A stretch of 64,000 nt of DNA from Zizania palustris (lineage: Eukaryota; Streptophyta; Magnoliopsida; Poales; Poaceae), in the NCBI GenBank assembly GCA_019279435.1, contig JAAALK010000079.1, positions 82,206,162 through 82,270,161 on the forward strand, in the 5' to 3' direction. Each line of letters starts with the position of its first letter. Position 1 is the stretch's first letter. Below the pieces are notes generated by a model. That model saw nothing but the letters and a program-made list of their open reading frames with translations, was not told where the DNA came from and made no database searches. Both the position numbers and the translations under genes were made by a program. This document shows, in pieces, positions 1 through 10,808 of the stretch.

Positions 1-63
1 AGGATCTCGTCGGCGTTCTGCGCGTGCATGGGGCATCCACCGGCCTCCCATGCGCAGCAGTAG
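1..63 (+). CDS. 3' end of an unidentified GC3-rich gene (partial)
   Basis: Frame 1 is open from the window edge to a TAG at 61-63, giving 20 codons. Eighteen of those codons end in G or C, which is typical of many grass genes and unlike the AT-rich sequence that follows. Frames 2 and 3 are also open over this short span, but their third positions are less GC-rich. The product cannot be identified from 20 residues (rich in Ala, Cys, His and Gln). The AT-rich sequence after the stop would fit a 3' UTR. This is an inference from codon bias only. Confidence 0.3.
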   Translation, partial: RISSAFCACMGHPPASHAQQ

Positions 64-326
64 CGGCTAGGGTACGTACGTACGTGTAACATATGCACAT
101 ATATACGAGGTTGTATACGATCATATCGAGCTGTACGATTGACACGGGGTTTTGTGTCCTTTTTTACCCTGTCGTTGTACGTATATATATTGTTCTCTCG
201 TGCTTGATTTTCTCTGTAAATTACGAGGGGAAGAAGACCAGTGGTACGTTATATACGCAAATACCTTGCATTGTCTAAGATCCTAATAAGAAATGGATGT
301 ATCGTACGTCGTACCCGTGCTGCAGG
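64..326. other. Possible 3' UTR / intergenic flank
   Basis: AT-rich sequence with a short TACG tandem run (75-86) between the possible gene end and the CACTA element. No coding signal seen. The last three bases (AGG, 324-326) are the left TSD of the CACTA element. Confidence 0.3.
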
Positions 327-1066
327 CACTACTACAAACCGCCACTGTAGTAGCATTGGGTAAAAATATTGTAGTGATGGGCTATTAGAAGCCTACCACT
401 ACAGTGGTTCCAGGCGCTGCCGCGCCAGCGACCGCCACTACTAGTGGCGGTCGGTGCTGACGTCAGCACGGACCGCCACTACTATTGTCACTAGTAGTGG
501 CGGACAGAAAACTGCTCGCCACTGCTACCCTGTCCACCACTAATGATTTAATGACATCACTTGCGACCGTCACTACTATTCAGACTATAAATACACAACT
601 TATTTCTTCCCGAGCCCGAGACTACCGGAGTTCGCATTTTGGTCCGTACAATAGCGACAAAAATCTAGAAAAAGAGGGGGATGCTTTGTTTTCGTTTGTT
701 TTGAAGGATTTCTTTTTAGGAGGTAAATCCATGCCGAATATCACATTTATTTTCTATTTAATCATGTATATAATGAGTTATTAGTGTTTTACTAATTTAG
801 GATTCGTGAATAGAAATTTTCAAATATTCTTCTATTTATAGTGTTTCTTTCTCCCAAATGAAGAAATATGACCCTCCTCATAATTATTCATCACTTGTAT
901 ACATTTTTACGTCGTTGTAATCTCTTTTTTAATTTGATTTATGATTATAGATCTAGAGTTATGTTGTTTGGAGAGAGAGAAACCAATGTAGTTAATTTAT
1001 TTAATATTTTTTCTACTTAATACATAGTTTGAATTAAAGCATTTTAAAATAATATATATGTTTTAA

Positions 1067-1558
1067 ATGGAGCACAGGTCCTGGATGTACTTGTCCAACG
1101 ACGGAGATGTGGTGTCATATTTTAACAGAGTAACTGAATTTACTGAAGCTGCCGCACAATATGCTTTCCGTCAGAGTGAAGCGACAATATATTGTCCTTA
1201 TAAAGTTTGTCAAAACAAAGCGATGCATCTGTGTTCAGATCGTGAAACCATATGATTTCACTTGTTGAAAAATAGTTTCGTGAAGAACTACTATATATGG
1301 ACGAAACACGGTGAGATGGGTCAAAACCCTCTTGATGATTCTAATGTGCCGCAAGATGCTCATCAACATAGAAGAGGTTGTGATCATACATCTGACATAA
1401 CACATGATGTTGATCAACATGATGATGATGACGCCTTTGATGTGGAGGAACTGATGCGAAATGTTGCGCCTGAGGTGCTGTTGCAGAGAACTACAACGAA
1501 AGGCTACGATAACTTTGAAGCATTGCGGGTATTACACTTGTCATTTCTTGAGCAATGA
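1067..1558 (+). pseudogene. Transposase-associated domain (PF13963-like) remnant in CACTA-1
   Basis: One reading frame runs from ATG 1067 to TGA 1556-1558 and is interrupted by an in-frame TGA at 1253-1255. Before the stop it has the RSWMY opening and a CPYKVC cysteine motif. After the stop the same frame continues with a FVKNYYIWTKHGE-like stretch and an acidic tail of Asp/His repeats. This order (RSWM, cysteine cluster, then W..HGE) is the transposase-associated domain that precedes TNP2-type transposase in En/Spm elements. The catalytic transposase that should follow is missing. The stop and the truncation make it non-functional. Past 1558 another frame stays open to a splice-donor-like GTAAGT at 1602, which suggests a further frameshift. 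Confidence 0.75.
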
Positions 1559-1670
1559 CTTAGGAAAGTATGCGCAGACAGTGTCTGAGGATACTAAAGA
1601 AGTAAGTTGATTTATTGTGTGTTAATCTAATATAACCTGCAATGTATGTAATTATATGTTACGTATGCAG

Positions 1671-1892
1671 ATGTCAGGTCCATCAACCGTTGCCGGGAAG
1701 AGCCAACTCTCCGATGCAAAAATGTATGGAATCATATCAAGGATGTGCCGCTTCACGATGCATGAAATTATTCATGAGGAAGGAATACTCTTCGATCTTA
1801 AGGGTGAAGTGGCCAAGCATCCAACTCTGAGATGTTGGGACAGAAGACCTAAAAGGCTTGAACAACTAATTTCCAAGAATTTTGAAGCTTAG
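1671..1892 (+). CDS. Exon-like ORF of unknown function in CACTA-1
   Basis: An ORF opens directly after a good splice acceptor (TTACGTATGCAG, ending 1670). It pairs with a donor GTAAGT at 1602 to define a 69 bp intron. The product is about 73 residues from the ATG at 1671. It is basic with His/Met-rich stretches and ends at TAG 1890-1892. I do not recognise the family. Its position at the 3' end of the element suggests the last exon of a CACTA gene or a captured host exon. No other domain or signal is visible. Confidence 0.35.
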   Translation: MSGPSTVAGKSQLSDAKMYGIISRMCRFTMHEIIHEEGILFDLKGEVAKHPTLRCWDRRPKRLEQLISKNFEA

Positions 1893-2501
1893 AAGCAAGA
1901 AGAAGATGCGCAAGATCACAGTTGGCCTTCCGAGAAGAAACATTAAACAAAATGGGCATGTATTTGTGAACAATTGTTAATTTTGAAGTTTTGATAGATG
2001 TAAACTTTGTATTGATGTGTGATGAAATGTAAACTTTGTAAATTTGTAAATTGATGAGATGGGTTGTTATTGTGTTAATGTTGTTTTGCTGTTGTGGATG
2101 GTTGTGGGAGCATATAATTTCTGTGGTTGTTTTGCTGTTGTATATGTGGATGCTGTGTGAAGCTGTATATTTCTGTGTTTTTGTTAGTGGGACTATGTGA
2201 ATTAAGATTTATAACATTCCGTGTAATGGGGAAAACACAGTAGTGACAGACACGCTGGCGTAATCTGCCCGCCACTACTGTTAGCCATAGCAGTGGCGGA
2301 CAGATGACGTCAGCATGCCCGCCACTGCTATGGCTAGCCATAATGGCAGGCAGATGACGTCCGCGTTCCCGCCACTACTGTTGGCATAGCGGTGGTGGGC
2401 CAGTCTGCCTGCCACTTGGCGTTAGAGCAGTGGCGGACTATTTGCCCGTCACTACAGTACATTTTTGTCCACCGCTACAGTGTCGTTTTGTAGTAGTGAG
2501 G

Positions 2502-2974
2502 TTTACCTTTGTTCACAATGACGTTCCATGCATCCAAGAGTGTTTCTTGCTTGAAGAGCACATGCACGCAACATTTCCAAACTACATGTATTATGTATGC
2601 ATTTAGTATATATTTACGGCCTAAATCACACGTCAGAATCAACGATAAAAATTATTGATAGATGATTGGCCGACAAGAGATTGATCGGTTAATCGGCAGG
2701 ATGATAATTTTGTACCTTGGGTGAATGCAAAGTGGCCACTTAGAGGGTGTTTGTCTGTTCTTGATTACTGGAGACATACCTGCCAATTGTTAAGAAGAAT
2801 AACGAGAGGATTGAATGCTAATAATATTAGTGATCTTGCTCGCCACAAACAATTGCCACAAACAATTATTGTTAACAAGACTCTGAGGTAGGGAGACAGC
2901 TAGTGAGAGCTAGCTAGTCCTTTTCAGCCATGGAGTGGGGGAGGAGCTTTATGAGACAGAAAAGAATCTTTGGG
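2502..2974. other. Unassigned sequence between CACTA-1 and LINE-A
   Basis: AT-rich sequence with no ORF, inverted repeat or LTR-like end that I can support. The last 200 bp could be decayed LINE-A coding sequence, but I could not read it as such. Confidence 0.3.
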
Positions 2975-4234
2975 AGTGCTTGGTAAAGAGTCTTGCTATT
3001 GGCAAACTAGAAGCGGTGAGCAATGGATTCTGCGTATGGTGACTCAAATAGTTCATATTTTCATTGGATCGCTCTTGCATGCTACTCATCTGAGTGTAGA
3101 CATGTGGAGTGATCGTAGAAGATTATCTATATATGGCTGATAGAGATATGCTTTGTCATCCTTTTTCATACGAGGAGTTAGACAGAGCTTTGAGTTCCAT
3201 GAAACCAAATACTGCTCCTAGCCTAGATGACTTGTCTGTGTATTTTTACAAAAACTTCTGGCAAAAAATAGGGACGTGGTGAAAGAGGTGCTGGACTTTA
3301 TGTATAAGGGAGAGTTAGATCTGAATATGCTAAACTTTGTTGTGATAACTTTGATGCTAATACTATTAAATAATTCCGTCCAATTCGTTTGTTGAATGTT
3401 TGTTACAAATTTATCACAAAAGTCCTCACTACTAGGCTTATTAAAATTGTTGATTCTATCATTGATCAATGTCAAACCACTTTCATTCCTAGTAAAAATA
3501 TTCTTGATGGAATTGTTTGCCTATAAGAGGTTGTGCACGAGCTAAAGAAGAGGAAATTGAAGGGGGTCATTTTGAAACCTGATTTTGAGAAGGCATAAAG
3601 TACAATGTGATTTTCTCTATGAGGTTTTGCACAGGAAAGCGTTTAGGGACAAATGGATTGGCTGGATTAAATCTATGGTGGAAGGGGAAAAGGTTGTCAT
3701 AAATATCAATGGTGAAATTGGGAACTTCTTTAGGACATACAAAGAAGTCAAGCAGGGGATCCTATGTACCCTCTCCTATTCAATTTGGTGGAGGATGCTC
3801 TAGCTGAGATCTTACTAAGGGCAAAAGAATATGTCCATTTAGTGGGTGTGGCTGCTCATTTGATGGAAGGGGATTTAACTCATCTTCAGTACGAATATAA
3901 TACTATTTTGTTGATAGAAGGGTCGGAGAAGAATATGATGACTTTAAAATTTCTATTGTACTGTTATGAAAACATGTCTGACATGAGAATCAACTACCAA
4001 AAGAGTGAGACTTTTTAGTGGCAAATCCTCAAATTTCCCTGAAGGAGAATATTTGATGATTTGCCACTCCTAAAAATGGGCTTCGATTATTTGCCACTTT
4101 GGCCCATTGTCATACACTCAGATGATCTCACTTGTCATCCACACAAGTGGTAAATAATCCAAGTATGCAAATTTTTTAGTGGCAAATCTTCAAATTTCCC
4201 TCTAGAAGGTGTTGTGGCTTCAAAATTGGATCAG
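2975..4234 (+). pseudogene. LINE-A ORF2 (reverse transcriptase) remnant, 5' portion
   Basis: Frame-broken LINE polyprotein. In order: a YWQTRSGEQW...GDSNSSYFHW motif at about 2990-3085 (the 'GDxNSxxFH' signature between endonuclease and RT); the RT opening YEELDRALSSMKPNTAPSLD at about 3170-3225; an ITKVLTTRL-like block near 3410; a K-DFEKA block near 3575; the GEKVVININGE...VKQG block near 3690-3760; and a degenerate YADD region near 3890, where YEYNT stands in for YADDT. Many stops and frameshifts separate them. This is the L1-type RT common in grasses. The copy is cut at 4234 by an LTR element and resumes at 24979. The 5' end was not located. Confidence 0.75.
4017..4201. repeat. Small inverted-repeat (MITE-like) insertion in LINE-A
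   Basis: AGTGGCAAATCCTCAAATTTCCCT (positions 4017-4040) recurs at 4178-4201 with one change, and inverted ATTTGCCACT copies lie at about 4058 and 4090. The unit interrupts the LINE-A reading frame right after the KSE motif. Related motifs flank another small element at 63231-63357. Exact ends and TSD are not certain. Confidence 0.5.
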
Positions 4235-4239
4235 GAACA

Positions 4240-4572
4240 TGTTAGGAATAATTTTTTTATTTGATTATGGTCTGCTTTGCACGTGTGTTAGGTACATGTG
4301 TTTAGGAGGTTGGAGCTGCATGCAATTTGTTGGAGTGCAGCCGCATCTTGGGTGTTTGTGCGCCTCGTGCGCGCGACTGGTGCGCAGGAGCACGTCGTTC
4401 ACGTGGCCGCGCTATGTGTGCAGGCTGGTATGTGCGCAGCGGAAGCAAGCAAGTGCTAGCCTATTTAATATGCATGTACTTGGTTGTTTTATGCGGTGGT
4501 GTGAGTTGCATCAACAAGGAAAAAAGACAGGTGTTTGTTGCTTGGGTGTTCGTCGCCAAACTCCTGTGCTTT
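4240..4572 (+). repeat. 5' LTR of LTR-RT-1, first part
   Basis: Matches the 3' LTR (24548-24873) closely, including a TATA-like CTATTTAATATG near 4461. Interrupted after the TTT at 4570-4572, which is the TSD of CACTA-2. Confidence 0.9.
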
Positions 4573-4599
4573 CACTACAGGAAAACAAAAAGTTTTCGT

Positions 4600-4840
4600 C
4601 GGCTAAAATATCTTACGTCGGTTTTTGGAAAAACCGACGGAAGTTAAATAACTTCCGTCGGCCTCAAGGAGCCGACGGAAGTTAAGTAAACTTCTGTCGG
4701 CTTTTCACAGTGGCCGACAGAAGTTAGCCTGTATTTTTCCGCGCCCGGTCAGATCCCCTAACTTTCGTAGGCTAGCATTAAAGCCGACGGAAGTTATTCT
4801 GTCGGATTTAATGATGGCCGACGAAAGTTAGAGAGTTTTT
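4600..4840. repeat. Left subterminal repeats of CACTA-2
   Basis: At least seven copies of a 13 bp motif AACTTCCGTCGGC or its complement, several paired as short hairpins. Such arrays are the expected transposase or accessory-protein binding sites of CACTA elements. Confidence 0.85.
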
Positions 4841-5284
4841 CCCTAACCGCGCGCGCGTACAGGGAGACCTAACTCCCTGTACGCGCGCCCACACCCACCG
4901 CCTCCCGCGCCCAGCCCACGCCGCCACCTCCCGCCTGCGCCACTGCCACCCGCCCTCGCCGCCTCCGGCCCGCACCGCCGCCCCAGCCACCCACCACACG
5001 CGCCGCACCGCCTCCGTCCGCCGCACCCCTTCCCGGTCCCGCCCACGCTGCCGGCCCACCACCCTGTGCCCGGCGCCGGTTCGCCCACCGCCCGCTGACC
5101 TCCCGCTAGCCGGCCGTCCGCCATCGCCCGCCGACCTCCGGACGTCGTCGCCGCCCGTCGCCGCCGCCCATCGTCGCCGCCCGTCGTCGTCCGACGATCA
5201 AGTAATTTTTTCGGCTTAATTTTTTTCACTTTTTATTTGTGAATTGTGCGTCACATAAATTGTTAATGTGTTATTATAAGATAT
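4841..5284. other. GC-rich CACTA-2 segment, possible 5' UTR / first exon
   Basis: A CGCGCGCG-flanked inverted repeat (GTACAGGGAG / CTCCCTGTAC, 4858-4884) is followed by a C-rich proline/arginine-like low-complexity stretch up to about 5200, then abruptly by AT-rich sequence. The long open frames here are composition artefacts. It could be the transcribed leader of the CACTA gene, or captured host sequence. Confidence 0.35.
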
Positions 5285-6564
5285 ATGTCACCCAAGGTTA
5301 GAAAAAGCGTTATGCGCTATGCGTGCGGTAGCCTACTGCATAGCACTTAGGCTTTTATGCGTGATTAAGCGGTGCTTAAGCGTTATTGACTTAGTCAACG
5401 GAAAGACAAATTTACTGCAACACCTTACATGTCTCAACACCATCAATAGATAATTTGCTGCCAACATCTTACATGTGCTACTCAATTTGACATCATGGAA
5501 CATTACAAACTCATAATAACATCATCAAGCCATCAAGTATTCAGAAAATCAAGTACTCAAGTTAAAGGAGATAAGTGATTGTTGGAAAGCAATTCCATAT
5601 TACCTTCTACAGCTCTTAGCTTGCCTTATACGGAGATGCATTGCTATACATGGTAGCTACGTATGGCATGCCCAGCTTACCATACAAGCTAGCTTACCTT
5701 ATATCATTTCCTTCCATCCATAGCTTGGCTTACCATGCATTTTTTATATATACAAAATGACATCCAGCAATTGTTTGTGTTGCGTCCTCTCCCCTTCAGA
5801 CTCATTCTTTCCTTTCATTTCTTAAGAGTGATAATAGGAAAAGAGGGAGATAAATTGAGAACCTGTAACTTTGGGTGGCGTGATCTAGCGAGGACGTTGG
5901 CTGCACCAAGGTCCAGCGAGGGCGGCAGCGGTCGGCGAGGTCGACGGCTGCAGCGGGGTCTAGAGAGGACGACGGATGCACCGGGGGTCAGCGAGGGCGA
6001 TGAGGAGCCATGCTGAATAGCGTGGGCCTCATGGCTCTATATGTGATGAGTCATTGTCAACGATAGTCAAAGAGGACTGAGAAGAATGAAGATATGCTGT
6101 TTCGTGGGCCACGTGTGACTCAGGTACACGGGCAGCAAGCGACTGTCGGGCAGAGGAGGCTGCGAAGTCGGGCTGGCCCAATCCGGGTACATGGGCCAGA
6201 AGTAGTAGAAGACCCACTGGGCTGTTGACCAGGATTGACTCAGGTACACGGGCGGTGAGTGATTGCCGGGCTGAGAGAGCTGCGGAATCGGGCCGGCCCA
6301 ATCCGGGTACCTGGTGCAAAGTCAGTGGAGGCTTTGTCAGTTTCAGCGCAAAACTGACAACCGTTGATTCTGTATCGGACTGTCCAGAAGAGAATCCGTA
6401 GTCACTACGAAAGCTTACCTTCCGGATAAGTCATCTGTATCTCTAGGCCCACAGTCAGTCAGTCGTGTCTGTAAAAATTCCTAAGGGCAGAAGAGTCATT
6501 TCTTTTATTTTAGCGTCTGTAAAAACCCTAAGGGGCTGGTGGAATATTCCTAGTGTTGGGCTGC

Positions 6565-6575
6565 CTATAAATAGG
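6565..6575 (+). promoter_or_regulatory. TATA box in the Sirevirus 5' LTR
   Basis: CTATAAATAGG, conserved in the 3' LTR at 15869-15879. Transcription would be expected to start about 30 bp downstream. Confidence 0.8.
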
Positions 6576-7019
6576 GCCCCAATCCCTAGGGTTAGGTCAC
6601 CCCTTCTAGAATTCACTTTTCAATCTATTGGGTCATTTTGCTCCCTGTCTTTCTCTCTCCCTGTGTGCGCCGCCAGGCAACAAGCCTTGTTCTTTCTGAG
6701 ATTGATTTGGTTCTTTGCTGTTGGAAGCTTTTATTCCCATCTATTCTCATGCGCAGCACTTCATTTAAGACTGTAGGTTCGGTTTGCCCGCAGTTAATTT
6801 ATTCTCTTAGAAGAAGCTTCTCTGTTGCTGTGACTTGTTCTTCACGAGGAGTACTAGTTCTTGCTGTTTGCAAGTAGTACTACTTCACTGTAGCAACAGT
6901 ATACTAGTACTCTAGCCTTGCTTTTTCCTGCACAGCTTTTTGATCGTGTTGGTAGGGCTAAAATCTCTTTTCTGACTGTTTCTGGCGAAGCCCCTTCTCT
7001 CTGGCCGAAGCCCCTTAGC

Positions 7020-7690
7020 TCCGTGAGGCAGGCTTCGATCTAACATCTTTGAGTGCTTCGCTTGAACTTCGACTTCATTTGTGTGTACTGTGTTTCTAGC
7101 TTTGAAGTATTTTTTGAGCTCTGTCAGCTTGACATACTTCGACCGTCTGTGCGAAGGTATACTCCGACTCGAGCTCTTCAAAGTCCATACTTCGACAGGT
7201 TTCGAAGTTGGCTTCGAAGTTTGTCTCTCTGATAGACTTCGCTCGACGTGTTGGTTTGCTGTTGTCTTTTCCGAAGGTCTCAGTTTGTGTGTTCGAAGTT
7301 TTTCGGAGTTAGCCCATGGGCCGAAGGATATCACTTCATTTATCACATCTCGACCAAGCTAGCTCCAAAGGCAGAGTGTAGGCTTCGATTTGGTTTCTCT
7401 GTCGTGTGTCGGGCTTCGCTACTCTTTCGAAGGTTGTCTTTCTTTGAGCTTGTTCGAAGCTTTCTGTTCGAAGTCTAGCCTTCGAAGTACACTGTTCGAA
7501 GCAACCTTCGACTCTGTCATACTTCGCTTTGAAGCATACTTCGCTCTTTGCCACACACGATCTAGGCTAGACCAAACAAACCTTCGACACTTTCACAATA
7601 GTCTTCGCCAGGCTTCGACACTGACCTCCGAAGCAGGCTTCGACACCGACCTCCAAAACAGGCTTCGACACAGTAGAGCAAGCTTCGCCA
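7020..7690 (+). repeat. Clustered CTTCGA / TTCGAAG motifs in the Sirevirus LTR
   Basis: At least twenty copies of CTTCGA, TTCGAAG and CGAAGG variants, many of them palindromic around TTCGAA, in less than 700 bp downstream of the TATA box. The cluster is preserved in the 3' LTR (about 16340-16990). It may be a regulatory or structural RNA region of the LTR. Confidence 0.7.
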
Positions 7691-8003
7691 AGTTCCGAAC
7701 AGGAGACAAATCTGAACAGTAACTTCTCATCTCACTTTATATATACTTAGATCATTCATTGAGGAGTTTGACCTGACATGTCTAGCATACTTTGTTTATC
7801 TGCCTGGTTGCACTGCTTTAGTAGTTCTCTGTTTGACATCAGTTGCTTCTAAGCTAGATACCTTTAGACTAAGGCTATCTGTTCATATTCTGCTGCTTAG
7901 TCTTTTGAGGTGCGTTGGGTGTTGGGAACAGGCCATATATTCGAAAGAATTTTTTAAGGCGCCCATTCACCCCCCCTCTGGTCGCTACTTTCGGTCCTAC
8001 AAG

Positions 8004-8015
8004 TGGTATCAGAGC
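8004..8015 (+). promoter_or_regulatory. Primer binding site of the Sirevirus (tRNA-iMet)
   Basis: TGGTATCAGAGC two bases after the LTR end, followed by CTGGTTAGG. Confidence 0.92.
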
Positions 8016-8066
8016 CTGGTTAGGGTTTTTTCATACCTTAACTGGTTCTAAACCCCAGTAGTGATC

Positions 8067-10808
8067 ATGACTTCTCCTGGCAAGGTCCCGTCCCTGGAAG
8101 CCTTTGGCTATAACTATTGGAAGACTCGCATGCGAGCCTATCTTATGAGCCAAGGCTCAGACATCTGGGACATTTGTGTTCACGATACATTTGTCATTTT
8201 GCCAATTGCTGAGCATGGTACTCCTGGTATTATTGCCCAGCATCTGAGCAATAGTAAAGCCGTGAACATTCTCTTTTCTGGTTTAGGTCCCACTGAGTTT
8301 GAGCGTGTGAGCCATCTCTCCACTGCGAGAGAGATCTGGGCTACCCTCAAGGCACACCATGAGGGAATAGCCCAGGTCAAGGCTCGGCTCTATCAGACCT
8401 ACCAGAGTGAATATGAAAACTTCACACAAAAGCCGGGTGAATCCGTTGAAGCCTTGTTTGGTCGTTTTCAATCGATCATTAACAAGCTTCGGGACAACAA
8501 GGCTGAGGGTGCTTAGTTAGTCTCAGATCACGAGCAGGCGCTCAAGGTTCTTCATACCTTGGACCCAAAGATCTGGGAGATCAAGGTATCCTCTATCGTT
8601 GAGAGCACTTCTTACGATACCTTGACCATTTTTGAGTTATTTAGCAAGCTGAAGGCCACTGAGGTAGATATCCAGTTGAGATCAAATCTCACTGGTTCTG
8701 GATCAAAATCCCTGGCCCTTGCTACACCTTCTGTTGATCCCTCTTCTGTGAGCTGTGCTGGGTTCTCTTTGATGTCTATCACTGAGGACCAGCTTGAGTC
8801 TTTGGGAGATGATGATTTGTGTCTTTTTAACAACCGGGTGTGTCGTGTCTATGACAAAAGAATGTTCAAAAGACATGGCACGAAATCCGGGTGCTTTGAG
8901 TGTGGTGATCCAGGACACTTCATCGTCGTCTGCCCCAAGTGGAATGGACACAAGAAGGGCACCGGTGGTGGCTTCCATGACTCCGGCAAGCACAAGAGCT
9001 CTTCCTTCAACAAGGGCAAGCCGAAGACCAGATTCTTCAAGAAGGCCCTAAAGGACTACCGACGAGAGAACAAGAAGCGTGACAAGGCCTTCTTCGCCGA
9101 GATGGAGAAGAGCTACTCCAAGCAGTCCACGTCCTCTTCCTCTTCATCGAGCTCAAGCGATGAGGAGATCATCATCAGGAAGGGGAAGGACAAGGACGAT
9201 CCGGCGGGCCTTTGCTTCATGGCTTTCGGGGACAGACCGAAGAGCCGTTCACACCAGTGCCGAAGATCCTGCAAGAGTTTCTGCTCAATGGCTCTTGGGG
9301 ATAAGGGAGAAAAGAGCTCCTCCGATGACTCCGACGACGACGATAATGAAAAGGTATCATCTTATGAGCGCGAAATCGTTGATTTACTTGAGAGCAATCG
9401 TCAGGAGTTAAAGTATCGGGAAAAACTGCTTAGGGGGGCCAAGAAGAGGATAAATGAGTTAGAGAGTGAGCTTTCCGTAGCCAACGGCAGAATTGAGAGT
9501 CTATCTTCTTCCCCTTGCTTGGGTGATAGCAGTGAGTGCCCGAAGTGTGAGGTGCTTCTGTGTGACCTGTAGACTCTGAAGTCCAGGTACACAGAAAGGG
9601 TTGATGAGAGGGACGCTTTGGCCACTGAGCTTGAAAGCGCTCAGCTGGAGCTGAAAGATGCTCAAGCCACTGTCGTCGCACCCTGTGTTGATTGCCCATC
9701 TCATCTAGCTGCCTTAGCTAAGCTGAAATCTAAGGGCGATGAGCATTTGGGTAATTTGGAGAGGTTGAGAGCTGAGCTTGCGCAGAGTAGGCTAGAGCTT
9801 GAGACACTATCAGTTTCACCCACTGTTTGTGAGAACTGTTTGTCTCTTAGAATGGAATTGATCAATCTAAAAGCCGAAAAGTCTGTCCAAGTGGAGAGTG
9901 AGTGTGAGACCTACTTGTCTCAGGTGGAGGTTCTAGGTTCCTTGAGAGAGGAGCTAACTGATTCTCAGAATGAGAACTTTTACCTCCGTTCTATCCTGAG
10001 TTGGATCAGTGCCAGAGAGCCACAACTTGGCATGATGATCCAGCAGTTCAAGAGGTAGGATGGGTTTGGGGTAGGTTACACCTACACCAAGGCTGACTTT
10101 GAGAGTGCCATTAGCTGGGCAGTGGAGTGGAGTAAAATGACTCCTGAGTAGAGATACCCCAAGACTCACTCCACTGAGTCTTCCCAGGCTTGTCATCCCA
10201 AGGATAGAGTAATTCATGAACCACCCAAAGCTCCACCCAAAAAGCCTATCTGGGTTCCAAAGCCCAAACACCTCCACTCTTCTCTGGACTCTCTTCCTGG
10301 ACCCTCTCAACCCTAGAAGACCACACCGAACACCACCAAGCCCAAGAACCCTAAACCTCAACCACATCCCAAGAAGCCCACCTATCATTGTGAGTATTGC
10401 CAGAGAGACAGGCATCTTGCGGAGTTTTGCTTCAGGAGGAAGCGGGTTGAGAGAGCAGAGAAAGCTCGTGGTGGTTAGGAGCAGTTCTACCAGCAGGGTG
10501 GTAGACTGCATGTTCCTCGACGCGGGGAGAGGCTAGAGGCCAGGCCGCGTCGTGTAGGTGGTGGTAGAGGTGACGACTTTCTTGCCCGTGCTCTAGTAGG
10601 TGGTGTCCGTTCCGACAGAGCTCCAGGCCGTTTTGGCTACGGTCCTGGAACTTGTGACCGAAGCTTTAGGCAGAACCGAGGACCGCGTTTTGGTCCGAAC
10701 TCTCATGATGATTTCTGCTTTCCGTCTTTTGAGCAGATGGCTCGACACTGGTTTAGCTCTTTTGCTAAATCTGGTGCCGGGCCATTTGCTCCCACTTACA
10801 GCCACTGA
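8067..10808 (+). pseudogene. Sirevirus gag (capsid and nucleocapsid), six premature TAG stops
   Basis: Gag packages element RNA into virus-like particles in the cytoplasm. The frame starts MTSPGKVPSLE (ATG 8067) and runs to TGA 10806-10808. A UBN2-type capsid region ends with an E..YQSEYENF..GESVEALFGRF stretch (about residues 110-135). A CCHC knuckle CFECGDPGHFIVVC lies at about 8890, Ser/Asp-rich linkers follow, then a long heptad-rich coiled-coil at about 9350-10050, and a second, variant zinc motif CEYCQRDRHLAEFCF at about 10390-10435. That second motif and the coiled-coil are Sirevirus traits. In-frame stops are all TAG: 8514, 9570, 10056, 10149, 10314 and 10476. The terminal TGA overlaps the open pol frame by about 40 nt. 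Confidence 0.9.

Larger units (their letters stand above)
327..2498 (+). mobile_element. CACTA-1, small non-autonomous En/Spm-like DNA transposon
   Basis: The element begins CACTACTACAAA (327-338) and ends TTTTGTAGTAGTG (to 2498), so its termini are inverted repeats. It is flanked by the 3 bp duplication AGG at 324-326 and 2499-2501, as expected for CACTA elements. Subterminal regions (about 340-500 and 2245-2470) carry repeated motifs in both orientations built on GCCACTACT / AGTGGCGG, the kind of sites bound by the element's own DNA-binding protein in this superfamily. At 2172 bp it is far too short for an autonomous copy. It keeps only a transposase-associated N-terminal domain and one small exon-like ORF, so it must have moved in trans. 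Confidence 0.92.
6001..8001 (+). repeat. 5' LTR of the Sirevirus
   Basis: Starts TGAGGAGCC, ends CCTACA, and matches 15305-17306 almost base for base. Contains a TATA box at 6565-6575 and a motif-rich downstream half. Confidence 0.93.

Noticed and set aside
485..784. 99-codon plus-strand ORF in CACTA-1
   Set aside because: Starts within the subterminal repeats and has no motif or homology that I recognise. Likely chance.
4843..5229. Long minus-strand ORFs rich in Arg/Gly/Ala
   Set aside because: They mirror a C-rich low-complexity stretch of CACTA-2. No domain, start context or splice structure supports a gene.
6029..6319. Minus-strand ORFs repeated at 15333-15623 and similar paired ORFs in both Sirevirus LTRs
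   Set aside because: They occur in both LTRs only because the LTRs are duplicates. No codon bias or domain.
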